This document shows positions 45,785 through 53,018 of a stretch of DNA of 64,000 bases, one piece after another. The first letter of the stretch is position 1, and each line of letters begins with the position of its first letter. The notes below the pieces were generated by a model. The model was not told where the DNA came from. It saw only the letters and a list, made by a program, of their open reading frames with translations, and searched no databases. A program made the position numbers and the translations under genes. The DNA is from Novosphingobium sp. RL4 (lineage in GTDB: Bacteria; Pseudomonadota; Alphaproteobacteria; Sphingomonadales; Sphingomonadaceae): positions 1,638,001 through 1,702,000 of the forward strand of contig NZ_CP141944.1 in the NCBI RefSeq assembly GCF_035658495.1, in the 5' to 3' direction.

Positions 45785-46275
45785 CCGATCTGAAGGGCGG
45801 CCACGGCGCGACCATAGGCGCCCAACTGCGCCGCTTGTCGGAGCGGATCGACCGCGATGTGAGCCGCGTCTACAAGCACTTGGGCATCACCTTCGAGCAG
45901 CGATGGTTCGGGGTCCTGAACCAGATCGTCGAGAACGGGCCGATGACGGTGGGCCATCTCGCCGCCGCCCTGAGGGTGACCCACGTCTCGGTCAGCCAGT
46001 CGCTGCGCTCACTGGAAGCGGCCGGCTATGTGCGGGCGCTGCCCGATCCCCTGGACGCGCGTCGTCGCAGACAATCCCTGACTGGAGAAGGCGAGGCGCT
46101 GGTTGCTCGCCTGACCCCCCTATGGCTCGCCATGAACAGCGAGGCTGAGGCCCTAAATCGCGAGGCGGATGACGTTGCCGCCCGGCTGAACCGGCTGGAC
46201 GAGGCCCTGGACCGCAACACCTTGTACAACCGGCTGATCGCCGTGGTGGAGGTAATGGACAAAAATCAAGCGTAG
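45781..46275 (+). CDS. MarR-family transcriptional regulator
   Basis: 164 residues; ATG overlaps the hydrolase stop (ATGA). Winged-helix motif MTVGHLAAALRVTHVSVSQSLRSLEAAGYV and wing DPLDARRRRQSLTGEG. Probable regulator of its own operon through the palindrome at 44433-44448. The 125-nt gap that follows up to the IS element has no gene. Confidence 0.88.
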   Translation: MTDLKGGHGATIGAQLRRLSERIDRDVSRVYKHLGITFEQRWFGVLNQIVENGPMTVGHLAAALRVTHVSVSQSLRSLEAAGYVRALPDPLDARRRRQSLTGEGEALVARLTPLWLAMNSEAEALNREADDVAARLNRLDEALDRNTLYNRLIAVVEVMDKNQA

Positions 46276-46400
46276 TTGACGCTGACTGGAATGCGTTCGG
46301 ATTTCGCCACGTTCAACAGGCACTTCGCGGCGCAACCAGCTCGTCCGCCAGACTCTACCAGCGCGCAGCGCCAAGTAGATGCGCTGCTGTCCAGCTTTAG

Positions 46401-47746
46401 CAGGCTGCGGAAAAAGGCGCTTGCCTTGATGTGGCATTGCTGATTCCAGGATCCCGTCGAGGGATGTTGAAGGGATCGGGATGCGCGGCGGTGATGAACG
46501 GAGCGAGGGGCTGTTCTCGTACGTGAGTTGCGAGGCTCGGGTGCCGGCGAACCATGCTCTTCGCGCGATCCGGGCGATTGTCGATGAAGCGCTCGAAGTG
46601 CTGTCCGCGGACTTCGACGGCCTGTATTCTCGTATCGGGAGGCCGTCGATCCCACCCGAGAAACTTCTTCGGGCCTTGCTCCTGCAGGCCTTCTATTCGA
46701 TCCGCTCGGAACGCCAGTTGATGGAGCAGATGGACTACAACCTGCTCTTTCGCTGGTTCGTCGGCCTGGCGATGGATGCGCCGATCTGGGATGTCACGGT
46801 CTTCACCAAGAACCGCGAGAGGCTGCTGTCCGGGGACGTTGCCGCCAAGCTCCTGTCGGCCATCATCAACCAGCCACGCGTGCAGGCTCTTCTTTCGGAC
46901 GATCATTTCTCGGTGGACGGCACGTTGATCGAAGCGTGGGCAAGCGCGAAAAGCTTCAGACCCAAGGATGAAGGCGGCCCCGGAGATGACGATGACGCCG
47001 GGTTGGCTTCCAGCCGCAGCGAGCAGGCAACAGCGCCGACCGACCGTAATGCCGAACGCGATTTTCGCGGCGAGAAGCGCAGCAATGCAACCCATGCATC
47101 GACCACAGATCCTGATGCCCGACTATTCAAGAAGGCGCGCGGCCAGGCAGCGAAGCTGTGCCACATGGGCCATGTCCTGATGGAGAACCGCAACGGCCTC
47201 GTCGTCGATGCGATCCTCACCCACGCCACCGGCACCGCCGAACGCGAGGCCGCGCTGACCATGTTGGGCCGCATGGAAGGACGCCACCGGATTACACTGG
47301 GCGCGGACAAGAACTACGACACCGCCGCCTTCGTCGCGGCGCTGCGCGAGATGGAGGTCACCCCGCACGTAGCCCAGAACAACACCAACCGGCGCTCCGC
47401 CATCGACAGGCGCACGACACGCCATCCCGGCTACGGCCTCTCCCAGAAAATCCGCAAGCGGATCGAGGAGGTGTTCGGATGGACGAAGACCTGCGGCACC
47501 ATGCGAAAGACCCGCCATCGAGGCCAGGACCGCGTCGGATGGTCCTTTACGCTCACCGCTGCCGCCTACAACCTCATCAGACTGCCAAAACTTCTGGCCG
47601 CGGCCTAATCGTGTCGCTCACGTCACCACGACCGCGCCAACGTGGTCGGTATCTCCGAATTTCACCCTGAAACGAGCGACAGACCAGTCCCCCTCCTTCG
47701 AACGCAGATCGACGGTGACCACTGCGGCGCCTTTTTCCGCAGCCTG
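46401..47746 (+). mobile_element. IS5-family insertion sequence, complete
   Basis: 1346 bp bounded by identical 20-bp terminal inverted repeats, CAGGCTGCGGAAAAAGGCGC at 46401-46420 and its complement at 47727-47746. The flanks carry a TTAG direct repeat (46397-46400 and 47747-47750), fitting the YTAR target of IS5-type elements. It contains one transposase gene. Perfect ends and an intact gene suggest a recent insertion. It lies in the segment that separates the two lasso precursor genes. Confidence 0.92.
46481..47608 (+). CDS. IS5-family DDE transposase
   Basis: 375 residues. N-terminal DUF772-type domain (RIGRPSIPPEKLLRALLLQAFYSIRSERQLMEQMDYNLLFRWFVGL), then the DDE catalytic residues: Asp in SVDGTLIEAWAS, Asp in TLGADKNYDT and Glu in the Y-x-R-E region ending RIEEVFGWTKT. 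Intact, with no frameshift. It is the only gene of the element. Confidence 0.95.
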   Translation: MRGGDERSEGLFSYVSCEARVPANHALRAIRAIVDEALEVLSADFDGLYSRIGRPSIPPEKLLRALLLQAFYSIRSERQLMEQMDYNLLFRWFVGLAMDAPIWDVTVFTKNRERLLSGDVAAKLLSAIINQPRVQALLSDDHFSVDGTLIEAWASAKSFRPKDEGGPGDDDDAGLASSRSEQATAPTDRNAERDFRGEKRSNATHASTTDPDARLFKKARGQAAKLCHMGHVLMENRNGLVVDAILTHATGTAEREAALTMLGRMEGRHRITLGADKNYDTAAFVAALREMEVTPHVAQNNTNRRSAIDRRTTRHPGYGLSQKIRKRIEEVFGWTKTCGTMRKTRHRGQDRVGWSFTLTAAAYNLIRLPKLLAAA

Positions 47747-48027
47747 TTAGACGTCTCGGCATGTCCGCTCCCCACCGAGGCTGCGTGAAAACGTGCCTTC
47801 AGTTCTAATTGGAAGAGACCGTTTGAAAATTCGCCAAAGCGAATTTTGCGGCACCAGCCCACTCCTCCATCCGACTGCCCATCGTCTGTATACTGTTGGT
47901 GGGGGAGGGGGCGCTCAATCTTGTCGGAGCGTGTTTCCTGCCGCCAATGCAAGAAGCTTCCCATCGATAGCGAGGCAGTGGCTGCCAATCATCCGCGCCG
48001 TCAGGGAAGGTCGAGAATCGGGCGGTC
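47747..48027. other. Spacer between the IS element and precursor A2
   Basis: 281 nt with no convincing gene. If A2 once had its own B and C genes they would be expected here, but I see no B-like reading frame in it. It may be residual sequence from the original A2-A1 spacer or from the inserted cassette. Confidence 0.35.
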
Positions 48028-48052
48028 GGATGCACGGCGGGGCCGTGCATCC
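48028..48052 (-). terminator. Conserved hairpin after precursor A2
   Basis: 11-bp stem GGATGCACGGC/GCCGTGCATCC with a GGG loop, 7 nt after the A2 stop. It is the counterpart of the hairpin at 43720-43745; the A-T pair here replaces a G-C pair there, which is a compensating change. This supports a selected RNA structure after each precursor. Confidence 0.7.
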
Positions 48053-48059
48053 TGGCGCG

Positions 48060-48179
48060 TCAGTCGTCGGACAAGCCCGGCATGTTCTGGCACAGGACCA
48101 TGTCGCCGCCCTCTCCGAGCGAGCCTTTGGTTCCGATACTGGCGGCGCCCAGTTCGATCGTGTCGTCTTCGCGTTCCAT
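48060..48179 (-). CDS. Lasso-peptide precursor A2
   Basis: 39 residues, GAGGAG 6 nt before ATG. Leader MEREDDTIELGAASIGTK with Thr at -2; predicted 21-residue core begins GSLGEGGD (Gly1-Asp8 ring) and ends GLSDD. It matches A1 at 11 of 18 leader and 15 of 21 core positions; core differences are at 2, 3, 5, 9, 12 and 15. Position 12 is Cys, the only Cys in either precursor. No B or C gene is adjacent, so processing probably uses the enzymes encoded at 41202-43681. Confidence 0.9.
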   Translation of the reverse strand: MEREDDTIELGAASIGTKGSLGEGGDMVLCQNMPGLSDD

Positions 48180-48197
48180 GTCATTCTCCTCGCTATC

Positions 48198-48259
48198 TGC
48201 CGCGGAAATGCGGCACGAAAGGATGACCCGGTTTACAGAATATAAAAAATTTATAATAA
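48198..48259 (-). promoter_or_regulatory. A2 promoter block and 5'-UTR stem-loop
   Basis: Stem TGCCGC/GCGGCA (48198-48215) with a 6-nt loop, and the same 19-nt AT block as before A1 (48241-48259, TATAAAAAATTTATAATAA on the plus strand), starting 62 nt from the A2 start. It occupies the space between A2 and the upstream GntR gene stop (48262). Confidence 0.6.
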
Positions 48260-48261
48260 GA

Positions 48262-48891
48262 TTATAGATTTTCAGAAGTATTGTCTGATCTGTCGGAAAT
48301 CTTGTAAATTGATGTAACCAGCTTTCTTGCGTTGCTTAGGCGGCGTGAATGATACTTGCGCAATTCACCGGTCAGGGTGGATCGAGGGTGCTGGGTGGCG
48401 CTTATAATGGTTTTGATTTCGGAACGTCGGTCTCCAAGCACCTGCGCTTCGGCTGAGCGAGCGACCATCAGGCGGTCATTGGCAGAGGCAATCTGTGCTG
48501 TGATCTCCGGGCGAGCCGATTTTTGCGCAATGGCGGCAAATAGCGACGCTGCATCGTTGGCGGCATTCGCCGGAATTCGACGCGTATCGTCGTCGCTGTA
48601 TTTCCAGGTCGGTGAGGCCACCGCCAAGCGAAGCACTTCGAAGTTCCAGCGATAGAGGTCCATCAACATGACCTCCGTCATGACCGGCAGGTGGAAGCCG
48701 GTGTTCTTGCGCATTTCGACAACCCGCTCTCCAGCAAGACGAAGAAGTGCCTCGCGCACCGGTGTCACGCCGGCCGAGAGCTCTGCGCCGAGCTTGACTG
48801 GATCGAGCCGCTGGCCGGGGGCGATAGCCCCCGACAGGACCAGGCGCTTGACCTCTTCATAGGCAAGTTCAGCTCGTGTTCCGGCATTCAT
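48262..48891 (-). CDS. GntR-family transcriptional regulator
   Basis: 209 residues from ATG 48891, which overlaps the phyH stop (ATGA). Winged HTH at about residues 8-70 (AYEEVKRLVLSGAIAPGQRLDPVKLGAELSAGVTPVREALLRL), typical of the FadR/FCD branch. The helical C-terminal part is about 130 residues and lacks most of the metal-binding His residues of classical FCD domains. It is cotranscribed with luxI and phyH, and precursor A2 follows 83 nt downstream, so it may control the lasso precursor promoter. Confidence 0.85.
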   Translation of the reverse strand: MNAGTRAELAYEEVKRLVLSGAIAPGQRLDPVKLGAELSAGVTPVREALLRLAGERVVEMRKNTGFHLPVMTEVMLMDLYRWNFEVLRLAVASPTWKYSDDDTRRIPANAANDAASLFAAIAQKSARPEITAQIASANDRLMVARSAEAQVLGDRRSEIKTIISATQHPRSTLTGELRKYHSRRLSNARKLVTSIYKISDRSDNTSENL

Positions 48892-49778
48892 GTCGATCGG
48901 CCCTGATCTGCCGACCACTCCGCAAGGGCCTCCTCTTGATCCGGCCGCAGCGCATCGGTCGCGCCAGGGAGATCAGCGGGGTGCTGGCCGAGCAGAACCG
49001 AGGGGCACAGGCCCTCGTAGTTTCCGAGATTGGGCCGGTGCTGGGTGTAGCCGACAAGCGCCGCCAGTTCGGGCGAGAAGCGCCGGGCTATCGCGGGCGG
49101 ATAGGCAAGCCACTGGTTTTCGTAGGGTTTGAGCCAACCCAGGCAGTAGCTCACGATCATGCCGCGGCGGACCATCTCGCTGCGATTTGTCCCGGCGCCG
49201 TGCAGCGGCGAGCCCAGAAACAGCAGGGCGTCGCCGGGCTGCATGTCGATCGCCACGGGATCTTGCGGCGGGTTTGCCTGAAGTGCGGCGGCGCCGTGGC
49301 TGCGGGGCCAGACGAGGGTGGTGCCGTTTTCTTTGTGGTAGGTCGTGAACGGCCACATGACGTTGACGAGGTATTCGATTTCGCCGGTGACGCCGCGCCA
49401 CATGTCCTGATCGCGGTGCGGAAACTGTGCAGGCGCGCCGGGGTGGAGCGCGAGGCCCTGCGTGAGGTTGAGCTGGATAGTATCGCACCAGGGGGACAGG
49501 ATGTGGTGAACGGCGCTGAGGATGGCCTCATGGCGAACGAAACGCTCGGCGAGCGGCGAGCGCAGCAGGACCCTGCCGAACCGCTTGGTCCTCGGCCCGT
49601 AGAACTCGCCGTTGCAGAATGGCGTGGTCTCGAATGCCGGAGCGAGATCCCGGTCGAGCGCATCCACTATGTTGGGATCGATAATGCCCCGCAGCACGGC
49701 ATAGCCATGCGCCTTGAGGTCAGCTGCTATCATCGGCGAGAGGTGCTGCGCCATCGCGGGGGCGAGGTCAGTGGACAT
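48888..49778 (-). CDS. Phytanoyl-CoA dioxygenase (PhyH) family protein
   Basis: 296 residues from ATG 49778, overlapping the luxI end by 11 nt. Fe(II)/2-oxoglutarate oxygenase with HxD in FPHRDQDMW, distal His in SPLHGAGTNRS and a following Arg for 2-oxoglutarate. PhyH genes are a recurrent neighbour of luxI in sphingomonads. The substrate is not known; it could modify a fatty acid, the signal, or another metabolite. Its stop overlaps the GntR gene start. Confidence 0.9.
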   Translation of the reverse strand: MSTDLAPAMAQHLSPMIAADLKAHGYAVLRGIIDPNIVDALDRDLAPAFETTPFCNGEFYGPRTKRFGRVLLRSPLAERFVRHEAILSAVHHILSPWCDTIQLNLTQGLALHPGAPAQFPHRDQDMWRGVTGEIEYLVNVMWPFTTYHKENGTTLVWPRSHGAAALQANPPQDPVAIDMQPGDALLFLGSPLHGAGTNRSEMVRRGMIVSYCLGWLKPYENQWLAYPPAIARRFSPELAALVGYTQHRPNLGNYEGLCPSVLLGQHPADLPGATDALRPDQEEALAEWSADQGRST

Positions 49779-50394
49779 GTGCAATCTCCTTGGCGGCCTT
49801 GATTGGCGAGACACCGCCGCGTTCGAGGAGGCCCTGGGTCTCCTCGTCGATTTCAATGATCAGGGCGCCGAGGCGAGTCGTGCCCGAACGCCAGATCGGG
49901 CCGAGCGGCCGGCACCGCCAGCCGAAGACCAGGATCTGCTTGAGCCACGCCTCCTCGGCGATCCCGGTGTAGTGGGTGATTCCGTTGGCCAGCGCATGTT
50001 CGACAAGCGCGTGGACGAGTTCGTCACGGACGGCTCGGCGCTCTGCGCTGGAGAGCCTCGGGTCGAGGCAGAAGCGCGATATCTCCTGGCAATGCGGACC
50101 TCGGGGTACGCCGTTTTCGCAAAGCCAGGGGAACAGGGAATCGAGCAAGTGCGGCGCCTCGGTGGGAAGCAGGCGCGCCGAGGCACGATGCAGCGGCTTG
50201 CTGTCAGCAAGAACAATATACTTCGCATCCGGTGTATCGAATTGATCCAGTTCGTACCGTCCTGCGAGAGATGGAACATCCCACCCAAGGAGATCAATGA
50301 AGACGCGCTTGCGCGCCTCGAACATGCTTCGCAGGACGGAATGCTCCATCGCGTTTGGTAATTGGGAAATGTCGTGGATCACTTGGGCCTCCAT
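49768..50394 (-). CDS. luxI: Acyl-homoserine lactone synthase (LuxI family)
   Basis: 208 residues. The invariant LuxI residues are present with correct spacing: Arg28, Phe32, Trp38, Asp50, Asp53, Arg74, Glu104 and Arg107 (in FEARKRVFIDLLGW, YELDQFD, SARLLPT, EISRFC). It makes an acyl-homoserine lactone from S-adenosylmethionine and an acyl donor; chain length cannot be read. It is downstream of luxR on the same strand and overlaps phyH. A 34-bp inverted repeat lies 35 nt upstream of ATG 50394. Confidence 0.95.
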   Translation of the reverse strand: MEAQVIHDISQLPNAMEHSVLRSMFEARKRVFIDLLGWDVPSLAGRYELDQFDTPDAKYIVLADSKPLHRASARLLPTEAPHLLDSLFPWLCENGVPRGPHCQEISRFCLDPRLSSAERRAVRDELVHALVEHALANGITHYTGIAEEAWLKQILVFGWRCRPLGPIWRSGTTRLGALIIEIDEETQGLLERGGVSPIKAAKEIAHVH

Positions 50395-50428
50395 GGATTG
50401 GAGGCTCGAGACTGAACCCGGGTTGGAA

Positions 50429-50462
50429 CTAACTGTATCCTACAGGTGTAGGATACAGTTAG
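50429..50462. promoter_or_regulatory. 34-bp inverted repeat between luxR and luxI (lux-box or terminator)
   Basis: Arms CTAACTGTATCCTACA and its complement around a central GG, 16 bp each, overlapping the luxR stop codon. The position upstream of luxI suits a LuxR-binding lux box that would give positive feedback. As RNA it is also a strong hairpin at the end of luxR. No U-run follows, so an operator is preferred. Confidence 0.6.
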
Positions 50463-51286
50463 ATGGGTACTTGGGCGTAACTGATCTCTCCACTGCGCAA
50501 TGCGCGATAGGTGAGAGCGGCCCGGTCATGGACACCCAGCTTTCCAAAACTTTCGCTGACATGCTGCCTTGCCGTGTGCGGACTGATCCCGAGTATCTTG
50601 CCGGCTTCCTTGTTGCTTTTGCCTGCTGCCACGAGCCTCGCGATCTCGGCTTCGCGGTTGGTGAGAAGCGGTGCACGCGGCAACATCAGGAATACCTGCG
50701 GATCGAGGAATCGCCGCGCGACATCGAAGGCATAGAGCCCGATCAATTGGGCCAGGAGGAGATTGGGAGCCACCATGGTCCGGCCCGGTTTTACGGCAAA
50801 CGAGCAGGATCCCATGTGTTCGCCGGGCAGGTGGAACGGAACGGTGAAGCCATCGCCGATCCCATGCTCCTCAGCCATCTTGAAGATATGGCGATCCTGG
50901 TCGCTGACGGGAATGAAATCGCCGATCCGGTGCCATCGGAACCCGAAACCGGCACGCTCGCTTGCGCGCTGGACCGGATCGGCCCCTCCAAGGCCGCTGG
51001 AATCGAAGAACTGGACCCACGCCTCGGGATAATTGTGCAGGCGCACGGCTCCCGGCACTCGGCAGCGCCAATCGACATGATGGGTAAGTGCGAAGTAGTC
51101 ATAGCCCAGTTCGTGGGCCGTATGGGCCAGCACCTGATTGAGGTCGAAAAGATTTGCGGCGTCGTTTGCAGAGCGCATGAAGGCGCTGAACGTGTCGAAA
51201 ATATGCATTGGCTGCACCAACCCGTCACGGCGTTCCATGCCGCAGACTCGTTCCGGGCCGTCCTTCGTCACTTGGTGCATGCGCAA
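50459..51286 (-). CDS. luxR: LuxR-family quorum-sensing regulator
   Basis: 275 residues. Autoinducer-binding domain about residues 30-190 and LuxR HTH about 205-265 (LLTNREAEIARLVAAGKSNKEAGKILGISPHTARQHVSESFGKL). By spacing from TraR, Trp90, Asp103 and Trp118 match the lactone-binding residues W57, D70 and W85, while the Tyr61 position is Phe94. It therefore probably binds the LuxI product. A later start (51238 or 51208) is possible because the first ~16 residues are not conserved. Confidence 0.93.
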   Translation of the reverse strand: MRMHQVTKDGPERVCGMERRDGLVQPMHIFDTFSAFMRSANDAANLFDLNQVLAHTAHELGYDYFALTHHVDWRCRVPGAVRLHNYPEAWVQFFDSSGLGGADPVQRASERAGFGFRWHRIGDFIPVSDQDRHIFKMAEEHGIGDGFTVPFHLPGEHMGSCSFAVKPGRTMVAPNLLLAQLIGLYAFDVARRFLDPQVFLMLPRAPLLTNREAEIARLVAAGKSNKEAGKILGISPHTARQHVSESFGKLGVHDRAALTYRALRSGEISYAQVPI

Positions 51287-51414
51287 TGCCGACTTTCATT
51301 CCGGCAGGGCGATGCGGTTTGGTCGCTAGTCTATTGTAATGCATTCATTTTAGCGCGCAATCGCCTAAATGTCATTAAAGTGTCATTTTTATTCCGCCGT
51401 ATTGGCGGGGCTAT

Positions 51415-52204
51415 ATGAAACGGTCCCCGCCGCCCGGTATGGGCGAGTGGCGCGACGCAGCTTTCTACGAGGACTTACAAGGCATCGATCGTGCCGGGCT
51501 GATGTGGGAATGGCTGCGCCGCGATACCGATTACATCGAATGGTATCGGTGCGCGGGCCAAGCGACCAAGGGGCATGATGCGGAGGCCGCGCTGCGGTGG
51601 GGGCTCCACTTTCGCGGAAGATCCATGCACGCCGGCGCCGGCGGCGCGGCTCATCTGGCATGCTGAGATCGATCCTGGAACGCTCAGGGTTGCGGCCGTT
51701 CCGGCGCGGCGGGACGATCCCGAAGCATTCGATCCAGCGGCGCTCACGCGGTGGCTGACGGTGGTCCAGAGCAGAGATGGTTACGAGCATGCCGTGCTGA
51801 GCGACGGCACGCGCCGGATCCGGCTCGACGTCACTTCGGGAACGCTGCGCAGCGGGCCGGTCGTCCTGCGCTTCGAACTGGAGGGCATGGCATCGCTTGG
51901 AGCCAAACTCCTGCCGCTGCGCCGGTTGGAAGCGCTTTCCAGGGGCGGGAGGTTCGTCGTTGCGCTCTTTCCGGGAGATCCGAGGATGAAGCACTTGCTG
52001 GAGATCCTGCGTGTCCATGACGCGCTTCAGGGGCGGGCCAGTCAACGCGAGATTGCGCAGGTCGTTTTCGGGTTCGTGGCCCACGAGAGTGGCGGGGAGG
52101 GTGCCGCCGATGCAGTTCGCTCCCGCGTCAGGCGCCGAATTCGCCTCGCCCGTCAGTTTGCGCGAGGGACCTATCGCCAATTGTTGAATGGCGGAGACCG
52201 GTAG
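51415..52204 (+). pseudogene. DUF6499/DUF2285 element regulator with frameshift
   Basis: The N-terminal domain (WRDAAFYEDLQGIDRAGLMWEWLRRDTDYIEWY) reads from ATG 51415 but the family-like continuation (TFAEDPCTPAPAARLIWHAEIDPGTLRV, then the DUF2285 HTH region QREIAQVVFG) is in the next frame. The switch falls at a run of five G at 51599-51603; removing one G would restore RWGSTFAEDP. Such proteins accompany alphaproteobacterial ICEs and plasmids as regulators. It may be a sequencing error, a mutation, or programmed slippage. The second frame alone is 209 codons long. Confidence 0.7.
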
Positions 52205-52237
52205 GCCTCCGCCATTCTCCTTCGGTCGCCGAGCCGA

Positions 52238-52831
52238 TCAGCCAGCCTTGGTTTTGCGCTTGCTCGGGGTCTTGCCCGTGCTTTTGCCAGTGCTCTTGGT
52301 CCCCGCTGCGCGCTTGGCCTTGGGGGCTGCAGGCACTTCATCCCCCTGCGCGCCGATCGGATCGGAAGCCTTCGCCGAGGCGGGCTTGCCGGCAGCGGGT
52401 TTTGCTTGAGCAGGCACCGGTGCCTTCTTCTTGCGGCCGCCCTTGCTGCCAAGGCCAATCTCGATGGCCAGTGCTGCTCGTTTTGCCGCGTAGTCCGCCG
52501 ATATCATCGGATAGTCGGCAGGCAGTTTCCAGCGAGCCCGGTATTCTTCGGGAGTAAGATTGTGCTGGGCGGTGAGGTGACGTTTCAGCGTCTTCTGCTT
52601 CGCGCCGCACTCAAGACAAGCGATCGCGTCGGCCTTGACCGAAGCGCGGATCGAAACCGCAGGATTGCGCTTTTGCTGCGCCTCGGAAGGTTCCGGCTCT
52701 TTCCCAAGCGATGAAAGCGAACCGTAGACCGCTTCAATCAGCTGCGGAAGCGCATCGACGGAGACCGGGTTGTTGCCGGCATGCGCGGAAACGATGTCGG
52801 AAGTAAGTTGGAGAAGTTCTTCTTGGATCAC
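52238..52831 (-). CDS. MucR/Ros-family zinc-finger transcriptional regulator
   Basis: 197 residues, GTG start at 52831. Ros/MucR C2H2 zinc finger with Cys72, Cys75, His85 and His90 (CLECGAKQKTLKRHLTAQH), then LTPEEYRARWKLPADYPMISADYAAKRAALA as in all MucR proteins. The C-terminus is a Lys/Ala/Pro-rich tail of about 60 residues, longer than usual. MucR proteins silence AT-rich promoters and acquired genes, so this copy might act on the AT-rich lasso promoters, which is speculation. Confidence 0.92.
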   Translation of the reverse strand: MIQEELLQLTSDIVSAHAGNNPVSVDALPQLIEAVYGSLSSLGKEPEPSEAQQKRNPAVSIRASVKADAIACLECGAKQKTLKRHLTAQHNLTPEEYRARWKLPADYPMISADYAAKRAALAIEIGLGSKGGRKKKAPVPAQAKPAAGKPASAKASDPIGAQGDEVPAAPKAKRAAGTKSTGKSTGKTPSKRKTKAG

Positions 52832-53018
52832 TTTGCCCTGCTACCCTTATTGTGCCCGTGCAAACGTATGCAGTTTTTCTCTTGCGCGTGTAAAGTCCGT
52901 ACAAACAACGTCTTCCCGTGAAATCGTAGCGTTCCATTGCGTGGGCGTTTGCAGTCGTGGCCACCTATTCTAGCCAAGCGAGCAGTTCAGTTTCGCAGCG
53001 TTCGACCGATTGGGTTAT

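Noticed and set aside
46266..46655. Minus-strand frame across the left end of the IS element
   Set aside because: Created by joining IS sequence to flank; no motif, and partly antisense to the transposase gene.
47662..47988. Possible remnant of a second lasso B gene beside A2
   Set aside because: Frame lacks the RRE pattern and the Cys/His protease motifs; it also runs into the IS end.
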